From assembly GCF_016863635.1 (NCBI RefSeq), contig NZ_BOPG01000012.1:682001-746000 (forward strand): a stretch of DNA of 64,000 nucleotides. Reading direction: 5' to 3'. A program made the position numbers and the translations under genes. Below, piece after piece: positions 55,966-64,000 of the stretch; the first letter of the stretch is position 1, and each line of letters starts with the position of its first letter. The notes beneath the pieces were generated by a model that worked only from the letters and a program-made list of their open reading frames with translations, was not told the origin of the DNA and searched no databases. This DNA comes from Virgisporangium aurantiacum (GTDB taxonomy: Bacteria; Actinomycetota; Actinomycetes; Mycobacteriales; Micromonosporaceae).

Positions 55966-57621
55966 GTGCCCCCGTTCCCCCGGTTCATCGCGATCGCCGC
56001 GACCGCCGTCGCGGCCACGCTGATCCCGACGACGTCGATCGCCAAGCCGCCCGCGACCACACCTGACGGCCTCGCCCGCCTGCCCGCGATCACGCCGGTC
56101 ATGACCTGTGCCGCCGTGACCGGTCTCGACCTCACCGGCGCCACCGACGCACCCGTCACCATCACGTCCGCGACGGTGGTGGGTACCAACTGCGAGGTCC
56201 GCGGCACCATCGCGCCGGCGAACACGATCGTGGCGCGGCTGCCCGTGAACGGCTGGACCCAGCGCTACGTGCAGACCGGCTGCGGCGGCCTGTGCGGCAA
56301 CGCGACCATCAACTACGGCCAGGCCGCGACGTGTCCGGTCGTCGCCGACGGCACCGTGGCCAGCGCCACCACCGACATGGGCCACCAGGGCCGCAACGAC
56401 GGCTCCTGGGCCGCCGGCAACCCGCAGGCCCAGATCGACTTCGCCTACCGCGGCGTGCACGTCACGGCCCAGGTCGCCAAGGCGCTCATCACGGCGTTCT
56501 ACGGCCGGTCGCCGGCGTACTCGTACTTCACCGGCTGCTCCGACGGCGGCCGGGAGGCGCTCATGGAGGCGCAACGCTTCCCGACCGACTTCGACGGCAT
56601 CGCGGCCGGCGCGCCGGCCAACAACATGGCCGTGCAGAACACGTTCCACCACGCCTGGAACGTGCTGGCGAACAAGGATGCGAGCGGCAACTACATCCTG
56701 CTCGCCGACAAGCTGCCGCTCGTCCACGCCGCCGTCCTGCGCGCCTGCGACGGCATCGACGGGCTCACCGACGGGCTGATCGACGACCCGCGGCTGTGCC
56801 GGTTCGACCCCGCGTCGCTGGTGTGCGCCGACACCGCCACGTGCCTGACGCCCGCACAGGCGTCGGTGGTGCGCAAGCTGCACGACGGCGCCGTCGACGC
56901 GCGGGGCCGTCGCCTGGAACCGTTCATCTCGCACGAGTGGGGATCGGAACTGGAGTGGACGCTGTTCGTCCCCGCCGCACAGGGTCAGGTCGTGGGCAGT
57001 GAGAACTTCGCCCTGTCCTACCTGCGTTACCTCGCCGACCCCAACGACCCGAACCCGGCCTACCAACTGACCGACCTGCGACTCACCGTCGAGTCGTTCT
57101 GGAGCACGGTGCTGCCGTCGTCGACCTATATGGCCGCGATGGACCCGGATCTCGGCGCGTTCCGCCGGAGCAACGGCAAGCTGCTGCTCTGGCACGGCTG
57201 GAACGACCAGCACATCTCGCCGCAGTCGACGCTGCTGTACTACGACGCCATGCGCCGCGTGATGGGCGCCGGTGCCGTCGACCGCTTCGCCCGCCTCTAC
57301 CTCTTCCCCGGCATGGCCCACTGCGGCGGCGGCGAGGGCCCGAACACATTCGACGTCCTCACGCCGGTGATGGCCTGGGTCGAGAGCGGACGCCAACCGG
57401 GTCGCATCATTGCCACCAGGACCGATCGCTCCCGCCCGGTGTACCCGTACCCGGCCGTCGCCCGGTACGACGGCAGCGGCAGCATCGACGACGCCGCCAA
57501 CTTCGTGCCGTTCACGCCGCGGAACCCCGTCCGGAACGACGACGAGTGGATCGGCAAGCGCCTCTACTCGCACGGCTACCAGACCTCGCCGCGCGCCGTC
57601 GACGGAAGGCTGGTGCTCTAG
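55966..57621 (+). CDS. Secreted tannase/feruloyl esterase-family protein
   Basis: GTG 55966 follows AGGAGG. The 551-residue product has a Sec signal (about 1-27, FIAIAATAVAATLIPTTSIA). Its catalytic set is that of the tannase family CS-D-HC motif: Cys191-Ser192 in FTGCSDGGREA, Asp414 in WHGWNDQHIS and His452-Cys453 in PGMAHCGGGEGP, where the Cys pair forms a disulfide beside the triad. A long lid domain occupies about 230-380. It would split galloyl or hydroxycinnamoyl esters outside the cell. As last gene of the ring-degradation operon it fits supply of gallate from tannins. Confidence 0.9.
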   Translation: MPPFPRFIAIAATAVAATLIPTTSIAKPPATTPDGLARLPAITPVMTCAAVTGLDLTGATDAPVTITSATVVGTNCEVRGTIAPANTIVARLPVNGWTQRYVQTGCGGLCGNATINYGQAATCPVVADGTVASATTDMGHQGRNDGSWAAGNPQAQIDFAYRGVHVTAQVAKALITAFYGRSPAYSYFTGCSDGGREALMEAQRFPTDFDGIAAGAPANNMAVQNTFHHAWNVLANKDASGNYILLADKLPLVHAAVLRACDGIDGLTDGLIDDPRLCRFDPASLVCADTATCLTPAQASVVRKLHDGAVDARGRRLEPFISHEWGSELEWTLFVPAAQGQVVGSENFALSYLRYLADPNDPNPAYQLTDLRLTVESFWSTVLPSSTYMAAMDPDLGAFRRSNGKLLLWHGWNDQHISPQSTLLYYDAMRRVMGAGAVDRFARLYLFPGMAHCGGGEGPNTFDVLTPVMAWVESGRQPGRIIATRTDRSRPVYPYPAVARYDGSGSIDDAANFVPFTPRNPVRNDDEWIGKRLYSHGYQTSPRAVDGRLVL

Positions 57622-58475
57622 GCGACGGCGAGATAGTGGGCGGCGATGTCGTCGCTCGTGGTCAGCCACGCGTCGGGCTGGGCGGCGAGGTACGCCAGCG
57701 CCTCGTCGAGGTACCGGGCCCGGAACGCCTGACCGATGACGAACGGGTGGAGGGCGATGGCCAGCACACGGCCGTCGCCCTCGGCCCGTAGCTGGTCGTA
57801 CGCGTCCCTGATCATCTGGGCGAACTCGGGACCGCTGCGGCCGGCGGTGACCAGCTGCAGGTCGTTGATCTCCACCGAGTACGGCACGCTGATCACCCCG
57901 GGGACGGTCAGCGGCGCAGGCTGGTCGTCGTGCGTCCAGTCGAGCACGTAGGTCAGTCCGAGTTCGGCGAGCAGGCGCGGGGTCGCGAACGTCTCGGTGA
58001 GACCGGGGCCCATCCAGCCGCGCGGACGGCGTCCCGTCGCCTTTTCTATCGTTCCGACGATCTCCGCGAGCTCCGCGCGTTCCTCGTCCTTGCTCGCGAA
58101 GCCGGCGTGGAGGGCGGAGTTGGTGCGCCCGTGGGCGAGCCACGCCCAGTCGCGGCGCACGCCCGCCTCGACGATCCGCGGATACTCCTCGACGGCCGTC
58201 GAGTTCACCAGCGCGCTCGCCCGGACGCCGTGCCGGTCGAGGATGTCGATGGTGCGCCAGATGCCGACGCGGGCGCCGTAGTCGCGCCAGCCGTGGTTGA
58301 GCGGGTCGGGGAGCAGGTCGGCGGTTCCCGGCCAGATGCTCGTCGACGGCTTCCCGACGAGGAAGTGCTCGATGTTCAGGCCCACGTAGACGGCGACCTT
58401 CTTACCGCCGGGCCAGGCCAGCGGCGCGCGGTCGACGATGGGGCTGTAGGTGTAGGGCACGGTGTGAGTCGTCAT
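57618..58475 (-). CDS. Polysaccharide deacetylase-family (PuuE/allantoinase-like) protein
   Basis: ATG 58475 gives 285 residues without a signal peptide. It shows the NodB-fold pattern of the cytoplasmic PuuE/imidase group: RAPLAWPGGKKVAVYVGLNIEHF, WRDYGARVGIWRTIDILDRHGVRASALVNSTAVEEYPRIV, AWLAHGRTNSALHAG, GWMGPGLTETFATPRLLAELGL, SVPYSVEINDL and LHPFVIGQAFRARYLDEAL. Members hydrolyse C-N bonds of imides, allantoin or formyl compounds rather than chitin. It converges on the tannase gene with a 4-bp overlap and is divergent from a MerR regulator that probably controls it. Confidence 0.85.
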   Translation of the reverse strand: MTTHTVPYTYSPIVDRAPLAWPGGKKVAVYVGLNIEHFLVGKPSTSIWPGTADLLPDPLNHGWRDYGARVGIWRTIDILDRHGVRASALVNSTAVEEYPRIVEAGVRRDWAWLAHGRTNSALHAGFASKDEERAELAEIVGTIEKATGRRPRGWMGPGLTETFATPRLLAELGLTYVLDWTHDDQPAPLTVPGVISVPYSVEINDLQLVTAGRSGPEFAQMIRDAYDQLRAEGDGRVLAIALHPFVIGQAFRARYLDEALAYLAAQPDAWLTTSDDIAAHYLAVA

Positions 58476-58486
58476 GAGGGAACCGT

Positions 58487-58510
58487 AAAAGCTAACATCG
58501 GTGTCAGATT
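58487..58510. promoter_or_regulatory. MerR-type operator candidate
   Basis: In the 57-bp gap between the deacetylase and MerR genes, CTAACA-TCGG-TGTCAG is a near-perfect dyad (one mismatch) in an AT-richer patch. MerR regulators bind such dyads within promoter spacers. The exact promoter is not clear. Confidence 0.45.
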
Positions 58511-58532
58511 CAAGAGCTTGGGGGACGGTGTG

Positions 58533-58910
58533 ATGCGCATCGGTGAGCTGGCCCGCCGCACCGGCGTGAGCGAACGGTCGCTGCGCTACTACGAGCAGCA
58601 GAACCTGCTCGCGTCCGAGCGCACCGCCGGCGGCCACCGCGACTACCCCGAGCGGGCCGTCGACCGGGTCATCCGCATCCAGGAACTGTTCGCCGCCGGC
58701 CTCAACAGCCGCACGATCGCCCGGATCCTGCCCTGCATGCGCGACACCGACGGCGGCCCGTCCGAGATCGCCACCCCGCAACTGGTGGCCGACCTGACCT
58801 CGGAACGCGACCGCATCGACCGCATGATGACCGAGCTGGCCAGCTCCCGCGACGTGCTGGACGGCGTCATCACCGCCGCCGCCCAGCCGGCCGAGGAACC
58901 CCAGCGGTAG
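58533..58910 (+). CDS. MerR-family transcriptional regulator
   Basis: The 125-residue protein begins MRIGELARRTGVSERSLRYYEQQNLL, the MerR winged helix, with AGGHRDYPERAVDRVIRIQELFAAGLNSRTIARILPC completing the DNA-binding domain. A coiled-coil dimer helix (LTSERDRIDRMMTELASSRDVLDGVI) follows. It lacks the Cys pattern of metal sensors, so it may sense an organic ligand or oxidant. It is divergent from the deacetylase-family gene. Confidence 0.92.
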   Translation: MRIGELARRTGVSERSLRYYEQQNLLASERTAGGHRDYPERAVDRVIRIQELFAAGLNSRTIARILPCMRDTDGGPSEIATPQLVADLTSERDRIDRMMTELASSRDVLDGVITAAAQPAEEPQR

Positions 58911-58916
58911 CGGAAC

Positions 58917-59288
58917 TCAGTAGTAGTCGCAGTAGACGATCTTGTTGGGCAGCCGCGAGCTGCGGAACTTCGCCCAGAACGTGCCCGGGCAGGTGTAGCT
59001 GACCACGCCGTAGCCGGACTTCCAGGTGACCCAGGAACAGCCGCCGCCGAACTCGTCGCAGACGTTGATCTGCAGGGTCACCGACAGGTTCTGCGGCACG
59101 TCGAGGTCCACGCAGTCCCGGATGGCACTGGCGTAGATCGTCTGGCCGATCTTTTCGGTCTCGAACTCGTTCCAGCAGTTGATCGCGGTCGGGGTCGCGG
59201 GCGCCGCGGGTGCCGGTGCGGCAACCCCCGCCACCGACGCCCCGAGCGCGGCGATGAGCACGGCAAGCCGCGCAAGGATGGATTTCAT
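58917..59288 (-). CDS. Small secreted protein
   Basis: From ATG 59288 the product is 123 residues with a Sec signal (SILARLAVLIAALGASVAGVAAPAPAAPA). The mature domain of about 90 residues has six Cys residues (INCWNEF, RDCVDL, NVCDEFGGGCSW, YTCPGTFW, VYCDYY) and many aromatic residues, so it is probably disulfide-rich. It ends CDYY. The family is not recognised. A 16-bp dyad shared with the aminopeptidase-like gene lies 36 bp upstream. Confidence 0.75.
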   Translation of the reverse strand: MKSILARLAVLIAALGASVAGVAAPAPAAPATPTAINCWNEFETEKIGQTIYASAIRDCVDLDVPQNLSVTLQINVCDEFGGGCSWVTWKSGYGVVSYTCPGTFWAKFRSSRLPNKIVYCDYY

Positions 59289-59323
59289 CGGGCAAGGAGA
59301 GCAGGCGCACGGGCGCCGGCCCA

Positions 59324-59339
59324 TACGGAGTTCTGCGTA
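59324..59339. promoter_or_regulatory. 16-bp dyad operator candidate, copy 2
   Basis: TACGGAGTTCTGCGTA is the exact reverse complement of the element at 7318-7333 and lies 36 bp upstream of the small secreted-protein start. Both sites are preceded by CCA on the plus strand. A single regulator may control both genes. Confidence 0.5.
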
Positions 59340-59357
59340 CCCGGTCGATGTATCCGA

Positions 59358-60737
59358 TCAGAAGTTGATCATGTGACCGGCGAGGCCGTGGATCGCCTCC
59401 TTGACCGCCTCGCCCAGCGTCGGGTGGGCGTGGACGTTGCGGGCGACCTCGGTGACCGTGAGGTCCCACTGCTGGGCGAGGGTCAGCTCGGGCAGCAGCT
59501 CGGTGACGTCGGGGCCGATGAGGTGGGCGCCGAGGAGCTCGCCGTACTTCGCGTCGCTGATGATCTTTACGAAGCCGGTGGCGTCGCCGAGGCCGTGGGC
59601 CTTGCCGTTGGCGGTGAACGGGAACTTCGCGACCTTCACGTCGAAGCCCTTGTCGCGGGCCTGCGCCTCGGTCCAGCCGAAGCTCGCCACCTGCGGCTGG
59701 CAGTAGGTCGCGCGCGGGATCATCGGGTAGTCGAGCGGCATCGTCTCGGCGCCGGCGATCGTCTCGGCGGCCACGATGCCCATCGCCTCGGCGGCGTGGG
59801 CCAGCATGAGCTTCGCGGTGACGTCGCCGATCGCGTAGATGTGCGGCACCGACGTGCGGCAGTGGTCGTCGATGTCGATGGCGCCGGCCTTCGTGAGTTG
59901 CACGCCGGTGGACTCCAGGCCGTAGCCCTCGACGTTCGGCTTGAAGCCGATCGCCTGCAGCACCTTGGCGGCGGTGAGCGTCGAGCGCTTGTCGCCGCTG
60001 GAGACGGTGACGGTGACCTGCTCACCCGCGTCCTCGATCTTTTCGACCTTCGTGCCGACGAGCACGTCGACGCCCAGCCGCCGGTACTGCCGGCGCAGCT
60101 CGGCGGAGACCTCCTCGTCCTCCAGCGGCAGCATGCGGTCGAGGAACTCGACGATCGTGACCTTGACCCCGTAGTTGTGCAGCACGTAGGCGAACTCGAC
60201 CCCGATGGCGCCGGCGCCCACGATGATGATGCTCTCCGGCAGGGTGTCGTCGAGAATCTGCTCCTCGTACGTGACCACCCGCTCCGACAGCGTGGTGCCG
60301 GGCAGCAGCCGCGTGGCGGCGCCGGCGGCGATGATGCAGTGGTCGAACGTCACCGTGCGGTCGCCGACGTGGATCGTGTTGGCGTCGGTGAACGTCCCCC
60401 GGCCGTCGATCTCGGTGATCTTGTTCTTCTTCATCAGGTAGTGGACGCCCTTGACCCGGCCGTCGGCCACCGTGCGGCTGCGCTTGTGCGCCACGCCGAA
60501 GTCGAACGAGACGTCGCCCGAGATGCCGAACGTCTTCGCCTCGCGGTGGAAGATGTGGGCCAGCTCCGCGTTGCGCAGCAACGCCTTCGACGGGATGCAC
60601 CCGACGTTCAGGCAGACGCCGCCCCAGTACCGTTCCTCGACGACCGCCACGCTCATGCCCAGTTGCGCACCGCGGATCGCCGCCACGTACCCGCCCGGAC
60701 CGGCGCCGAGCACGACCAGATCAAAGTGGTCACTCAC
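59358..60737 (-). CDS. lpdA: Dihydrolipoyl dehydrogenase
   Basis: The 459-residue flavoprotein has the FAD motif [19 protein letters not shown] and the redox disulfide Cys42/Cys47 in [16 protein letters not shown]. It also has the NAD motif [20 protein letters not shown], the second FAD motif [20 protein letters not shown] and the C-terminal His-Glu base in [12 protein letters not shown]. It reoxidises dihydrolipoamide in 2-oxoacid dehydrogenase and glycine-cleavage complexes. Its ATG overlaps the rraA stop (ATGA). It could serve as E3 for the fused E1 encoded at 40272, though distance makes it a general housekeeping E3. Confidence 0.95.
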   Translation of the reverse strand: MSDHFDLVVLGAGPGGYVAAIRGAQLGMSVAVVEERYWGGVCLNVGCIPSKALLRNAELAHIFHREAKTFGISGDVSFDFGVAHKRSRTVADGRVKGVHYLMKKNKITEIDGRGTFTDANTIHVGDRTVTFDHCIIAAGAATRLLPGTTLSERVVTYEEQILDDTLPESIIIVGAGAIGVEFAYVLHNYGVKVTIVEFLDRMLPLEDEEVSAELRRQYRRLGVDVLVGTKVEKIEDAGEQVTVTVSSGDKRSTLTAAKVLQAIGFKPNVEGYGLESTGVQLTKAGAIDIDDHCRTSVPHIYAIGDVTAKLMLAHAAEAMGIVAAETIAGAETMPLDYPMIPRATYCQPQVASFGWTEAQARDKGFDVKVAKFPFTANGKAHGLGDATGFVKIISDAKYGELLGAHLIGPDVTELLPELTLAQQWDLTVTEVARNVHAHPTLGEAVKEAIHGLAGHMINF

Positions 60738-61213
60738 CCGTCGACCTTATCCTCCAGGACCACGATTCCGTCGTCGTCGCTGTAGACCGTGGCGCCGGGC
60801 CGGAACACGCAGCCGCCGAACTCCACGGGTACGTCGCGCTCCCCCGCACCGGTCTTGGCGCTGGTGCGCGGGTTCGAACCGAGCGCCTTGATGCCGAGGT
60901 CGATCGTGCGCAACGTCGCCACGTCCCGCACCGCCCCGTTGATGACGACGCCGGCCCATCCGTTGCCGTGCGCGAGCGAGGCGATGACGTCGCCCATGAG
61001 CGCGGTGTGCAGCGAGCCACCGCCGTCGACCACCAGCACCCGCCCCTGCCCGGGCTCCGAGAGGACGCTCTTGAGCAACGCATTGTCCTGGTGGCAACGC
61101 ACGGTGACGAGCCGGCCGTGAAAGGCCGGCCGCTTGCCGTACTGCCGGAACTGCGTGTCGCACGACCCCAGCGCCGCGCCGTGCTCGTCGTAGAGATCCG
61201 CGGTGGCCGTCAT
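60734..61213 (-). CDS. rraA: RraA-family protein (ribonuclease E inhibitor-like / HMG aldolase-like)
   Basis: ATG 61213 gives 159 residues, the normal RraA length. Motifs are [59 protein letters not shown], the active-site-like [19 protein letters not shown] and [11 protein letters not shown]. GDxxA and the R-D pair needed for metal-dependent aldolase activity are present, so catalysis cannot be excluded. It is coupled to lpdA by ATGA and divergent from a LuxR-type gene across 41 bp. Confidence 0.92.
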   Translation of the reverse strand: MTATADLYDEHGAALGSCDTQFRQYGKRPAFHGRLVTVRCHQDNALLKSVLSEPGQGRVLVVDGGGSLHTALMGDVIASLAHGNGWAGVVINGAVRDVATLRTIDLGIKALGSNPRTSAKTGAGERDVPVEFGGCVFRPGATVYSDDDGIVVLEDKVDG

Positions 61214-61254
61214 GCAGCGCAACGCTACCCTGATGGCCGGTTCGAAGGAGGCAC

Positions 61255-62220
61255 ATGCGTAAAGGTCTGACCAGCGTGCTATCGGAGTCGGCGGCGAGAC
61301 TGTACGAGCAGTTGATCGTCAGCGGTGGATTGTCACTCGAGGATCATCCGGACCTCGGCACGACGGCCGAGTGTCGCGAGCTGATCGACAAGGGCTTCGC
61401 CCGCGAGCGCCACGTCGGCACGCCGAAACTGATCCCGGTGGAGCCGATCCGCGCGATCGACAACGCGATCCTGGTGCGCCAGCGGGCACTCCTGGACCAG
61501 TACCAGTACCTGCTCCGGCTCCGCGACGAGATGCAGGTCCTGCAGCAGACGTACGAGGCGTCGGCGAATCCGTCCGCCGACATCAACGAACTGGTGCGCA
61601 TCGTCAGCGAGCCCGCCGAGGTGAGCGCGCTGTCGGTGGAGCTGGCCCTGTCGGCGCACAGCGACGTCGCCAGCCTGGAGACCGAGCATTCGAGCCGGCC
61701 GCGGAAGCCCGAGAACGCACGGGTGCTGCCGGCCGAACTGGTCGAGCGGGGCGTGCGGTTCCGGAACATCTACAGCCGCGCCGCCCTCGAACTCGACGGC
61801 GCGGGCGAGATGCTCCAGGCCTCGATCAGGTCCGGGTGGATCTGCCGGGTCTACCCGGACCTGCCGATGAAGATGGTTCTCGTCGACAAGCGGGCCGCGC
61901 TGGTTCCGCTCGGCCCGACCGGCATGGAAGGCGCCCTGCTCGTCCGGGCACCGGTGATCGTCGCCACGCTCAGCCGGTACTTCGAGTTGCTGTGGGCCGG
62001 CGCCGTGCCGGTCGACAACGAGTCCGCGAAGATCCCGCCGGAGCAGGATCAGGTGCTGCGGCTCGTCATGACCGGGATGACCGACGGGGCGATCGCCCGG
62101 CATCTCGGCGTCAGCGAACGCACGGTGCGGCGTCACGTCAGCGCGTTGCAGGAGGCGCTCAACGTCAACAACCGGGTGACGCTCGCGGTCGCCGCGGTAC
62201 GCCAGGGCTGGGTCGACTAG
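61255..62220 (+). CDS. LuxR-type transcriptional regulator with TrmB-like N-terminus
   Basis: The 321-residue protein ends in a LuxR helix-turn-helix ([40 protein letters not shown]). It has no receiver domain. The N-terminus ([28 protein letters not shown] through [13 protein letters not shown]) looks like a TrmB-type winged helix, then a coiled-coil helix ([25 protein letters not shown]). The middle ([44 protein letters not shown]) resembles the PLD-like sensor part of such one-component regulators. The ligand and targets are unknown. Confidence 0.87.
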   Translation: MRKGLTSVLSESAARLYEQLIVSGGLSLEDHPDLGTTAECRELIDKGFARERHVGTPKLIPVEPIRAIDNAILVRQRALLDQYQYLLRLRDEMQVLQQTYEASANPSADINELVRIVSEPAEVSALSVELALSAHSDVASLETEHSSRPRKPENARVLPAELVERGVRFRNIYSRAALELDGAGEMLQASIRSGWICRVYPDLPMKMVLVDKRAALVPLGPTGMEGALLVRAPVIVATLSRYFELLWAGAVPVDNESAKIPPEQDQVLRLVMTGMTDGAIARHLGVSERTVRRHVSALQEALNVNNRVTLAVAAVRQGWVD

Positions 62221-63173
62221 ACGTCGTACGAGAGCCACTCCCACGGACACACCCCCGTCTTGTGGCAGAGGTTGGTCGGCGGTGCGGACCGCAGCGTCGG
62301 TGTCGGAGACCCGGTGTGGTCGACGGGCACCACGACCCGGCTGAACGGGCCGTCGGCGAACGCGGCGGTCGTGGCGGCGAGCTGCCAGGGCGTGATGTAA
62401 CAGTTCTCGCAGCCGCCAGCGGCTCCGGTGGGCGACTGCCGCAGCAGCACGATCGCGCCGTCTGCGTCGAGGCCGAACAACCACGGGTCGGCACCCGCGA
62501 TGAACCGTACCGAGGCCGGCAGCCGCCCGCCGCCGATCCCCCGGGCACCGGCGAACACCCGCACGACGGTGGGGGCCTGCGCCGGGCCGACCTTCACCAC
62601 GGCGTGCGAGCCCCAGCGCACGGCCGCCAACGGCGGCAACATCGTCGAGCCGACGGGCAGCGGCTGTACCTCGACCAGATCCGGGCCGCCGGTGGTCCAG
62701 TCGGTGTGCCGGAAGGTGCGCACGGATGCGCCGGTCTGCGTGTGCAGATAACCCGGTTGCGGTACGACCAGCGACCCGATTCCGGCCGGATCGACGTCCG
62801 GCAGGGTCAGCGGCGACGGTGGGCCGAACGGCTGGCCGGCCGCCTCCTGCCGACGCCACTCCAGGTGACCGTCGGACGAGACCGAGTACAGCACCGCCGC
62901 CTGACCGTCCACTGTGGACGCCATCGGCCGGAGCCTGTGCCAGTCGCCCCCGTCGACCTCGACACCCGACGTGAAGGCCGGCGCGCTCAGGCACACGCCC
63001 AGCTCGATCAGGTGCCCGTCGGCCGGCCGGACCCCGAAGACCCGCGTCGACTCCGCGCAGTCCGACGGCTCGGCCGCGACCGCCGACCGGACCGGCACCG
63101 GGCCGAACACGGCCGCGAGCACTCCCACCAGGACCGCGACGAACCAGCCGCGCACCACCAACCGCCCCCGCAT
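62217..63173 (-). CDS. Secreted protein with tachylectin-like repeats
   Basis: ATG 63173 gives 318 residues with a signal peptide (LVVRGWFVAVLVGVLAAVFGPVPVRSAVA). The mature protein has recurring short blades of the form F-x-V-x-x-x-D-G-H-L (RVFGVRPADGHLIELGV, LYSVSSDGHLEWRRQ, LFGLDADGAIVLLRQ), as in tachylectin/PQQ-like lectin propellers. Late Cys residues (CENCYITPW, NLCHKTGVCPWEW) may pair. Function is unknown; carbohydrate binding is possible. Stacked hairpins and an 18-bp palindrome lie upstream. The last 4 bp converge on the LuxR-type gene. Confidence 0.72.
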   Translation of the reverse strand: MRGRLVVRGWFVAVLVGVLAAVFGPVPVRSAVAAEPSDCAESTRVFGVRPADGHLIELGVCLSAPAFTSGVEVDGGDWHRLRPMASTVDGQAAVLYSVSSDGHLEWRRQEAAGQPFGPPSPLTLPDVDPAGIGSLVVPQPGYLHTQTGASVRTFRHTDWTTGGPDLVEVQPLPVGSTMLPPLAAVRWGSHAVVKVGPAQAPTVVRVFAGARGIGGGRLPASVRFIAGADPWLFGLDADGAIVLLRQSPTGAAGGCENCYITPWQLAATTAAFADGPFSRVVVPVDHTGSPTPTLRSAPPTNLCHKTGVCPWEWLSYDV

Positions 63174-63227
63174 ACATCCACCCCCGTCGACGTCCGGAAA
63201 GAACCGCCTACAACCTACGTCCGGCAC

Positions 63228-63249
63228 CGGCGTCGACAACACGACGCCG
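63228..63249. promoter_or_regulatory. Hairpin upstream of the tachylectin-like gene
   Basis: CGGCGTCG (63228-63235) and CGACGCCG (63242-63249) form a perfect 8-bp stem with a 6-nt loop. It abuts the palindrome at 63250-63267. It may be an operator, an mRNA leader structure or a second terminator. Confidence 0.45.
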
Positions 63250-63267
63250 ATGGCCGGATCCGGCCAT
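63250..63267. promoter_or_regulatory. 18-bp perfect palindrome
   Basis: ATGGCCGGATCCGGCCAT reads the same on both strands. It lies 77 bp upstream of the tachylectin-like start and next to another hairpin. An operator for a dimeric regulator is plausible. Confidence 0.5.
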
Positions 63268-63285
63268 TGCCCGCTTCCGGCCACA

Positions 63286-63319
63286 CGGGCGCCGCCGGGT
63301 ACGACCCCGGCGGCGCCCG
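63286..63319 (-). terminator. Strong hairpin terminator after the LamG-domain gene
   Basis: CGGGCGCCGCCGGG (63286-63299) and CCCGGCGGCGCCCG (63306-63319) form a perfect 14-bp stem with a 6-nt loop, 21 bp past the stop of the minus-strand LamG gene. No T-run follows. Confidence 0.8.
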
Positions 63320-63340
63320 CGCCCCCTCGGAAACTGGCTG

Positions 63341-64000
63341 CTATCCGGCCGCCCGGGCGAGGGCGAGGATGTCGGCGTCGGGCAGCACACCCTCGAAGGC
63401 GCGCACATCATCGAGCTGGCCGGGGAAGAAGTTCGCCGGGTTGCTCGCCCACATCGTCCGTCCGACCGTCATCGGACCGGTCGCCTGCGGCAACTGCGGC
63501 GCCGTCACCGTGGCCTGCAGATGCCCGTCGACGTAGAGCCGCATCTGCTCGTTCGGTTGGTCGTACACCGCGGTGAGATGGACCCACTGGTTGGCGACCA
63601 CCGGCGACGTCGACTGCGCGACGACGGCGGCGTCGGTGGTGCGGTCGGGCCACGCGATGAACTCCCAGCAACCGGTGCCCGGGCTGGTCTCCAGCGCGAA
63701 ACCGCTGTGCCGGGTGTCGTCCTGCGCGACCGCGCCGAACCAGCTGTCGGTGCGCGACGGGCGGGCCCACACCGACACCGTGAACGACCGGGTGGTCTGC
63801 ACGACCGGCGAACCGGTGGCGGCGGACGCGGTCGTCCCGTTCAACGACAGCGCATTGCCGACCCTGCCGGGGCCCCAGGTGGCGCCACCGGTCAGCGTGG
63901 CCGGGTGACCCGTTCCCGAGGCGTCGACCGCCGTGTCTCCCGTCGTCTCGTTCATCGGCAACCACGCCACCTGCCGCGCCGGCGCGTTGCCGCGCAGTGC
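63341..64000 (-). CDS. LamG-domain (concanavalin-like) secreted protein, C-terminal part (partial)
   Basis: The frame is open to the window edge and encodes the last 219 residues of a larger protein. It holds one LamG/concanavalin-type jelly roll with the usual phrases: WLPMNETTGDTAVDASGTGHPATLTGG, NALSLNGTTASAATG, SFTVSVWARPSRTDSWFGAVAQ, NQWVHLTAVYDQPNEQMRLYVDGHL and GQLDDVRAFEGVLPDADILALA. Proteins with this C-terminal domain are large secreted actinobacterial enzymes or adhesins. The catalytic part lies beyond the window. A strong hairpin follows the stop. Confidence 0.85.
   Translation of the reverse strand, partial: ALRGNAPARQVAWLPMNETTGDTAVDASGTGHPATLTGGATWGPGRVGNALSLNGTTASAATGSPVVQTTRSFTVSVWARPSRTDSWFGAVAQDDTRHSGFALETSPGTGCWEFIAWPDRTTDAAVVAQSTSPVVANQWVHLTAVYDQPNEQMRLYVDGHLQATVTAPQLPQATGPMTVGRTMWASNPANFFPGQLDDVRAFEGVLPDADILALARAAG

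Noticed and set aside
1..64000. CRISPR arrays, insertion sequences, integrases, rRNA or tRNA genes
   Set aside because: No regularly spaced repeats of CRISPR size, no transposase or recombinase motifs, no terminal inverted repeats with target duplications and no structured RNA genes were seen by eye. A covariance-model scan would be needed to exclude small RNAs.

Overview
The window is a very GC-rich actinobacterial chromosome segment, with strong G/C third-position bias, many GTG starts and many 4-bp ATGA/GTGA stop-start overlaps. The protein families (ECF42 with a DGPF protein, a SigE-type sigma factor, LuxR-type two-component systems, lipoproteins, ROK regulators) suggest a filamentous actinomycete, probably Micromonosporaceae. 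That placement is inference. No rRNA, tRNA, CRISPR array, transposase or prophage was found. The first gene (FCD/GntR regulator) and the last (LamG-domain protein) are cut by the window edges.

1-5.6 kb: a minus-strand organosulfonate operon (permease, binding lipoprotein, ATPase, TauD-type dioxygenase, flavin monooxygenase) behind a twin palindromic operator, then a DHFR-like protein. 5.6-10.9 kb: secreted tripeptidyl aminopeptidase-like hydrolase, MFS exporter, VOC protein, DUF4184 membrane protein and an SDR. 10.9-16.8 kb: an envelope-stress/efflux block (lipoprotein, ABC ATPase, response regulator, histidine kinase, HlyD-type adaptor, MacB-type permease). 16.8-19.0 kb: TetR repressor and DHA2-type exporter sharing three palindromic operators. 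19.1-22.2 kb: DHFR-like/DGPF/ECF42 sigma operon and small proteins. 22.2-24.1 kb: SigE-type sigma factor coupled to a membrane beta-propeller protein.

24.4-32.0 kb: an arabinan/arabinose unit with secreted GH43 arabinanase, ROK regulator and a multiple-monosaccharide ABC importer, ending at a strong terminator. 32.0-42.8 kb: a frameshifted Hsp70-like gene, P450, methyltransferase, several secreted or lipoprotein genes, an FAD oxidoreductase coupled to a TolB-like protein, and a fused E1alpha-E1beta dehydrogenase. 42.8-47.1 kb: a 1430-residue protein joining an alpha-helical repeat region, a complete DnaK-like Hsp70 and a C-terminal trypsin-like protease with a visible His-Asp-Ser triad.

47.9-57.6 kb: two divergent operons that look like one catabolic island. 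The leftward operon encodes an ABC importer with two permeases and a GntR regulator. The rightward operon encodes a LigK/RraA-type aldolase, a GalD/PrpF-type tautomerase, a VOC-fold extradiol dioxygenase, a LigJ-type hydratase and a secreted tannase-family esterase. Together these could take a galloyl ester to gallate and on to pyruvate and oxaloacetate. A roughly 75-bp repeat-like insert inside the operon is an open reading frame that overlaps both neighbours by ATGA and so keeps translational coupling.

57.6-64 kb: polysaccharide-deacetylase-like protein with a divergent MerR regulator, a small secreted protein, rraA-lpdA, a LuxR-type regulator, and two secreted proteins separated by stacked hairpins.

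The items most worth a second look are the Hsp70-protease fusion, the tannin/gallate operon with a non-canonical ring-cleavage enzyme, the coupling ORF, and several shared or multiple operators.
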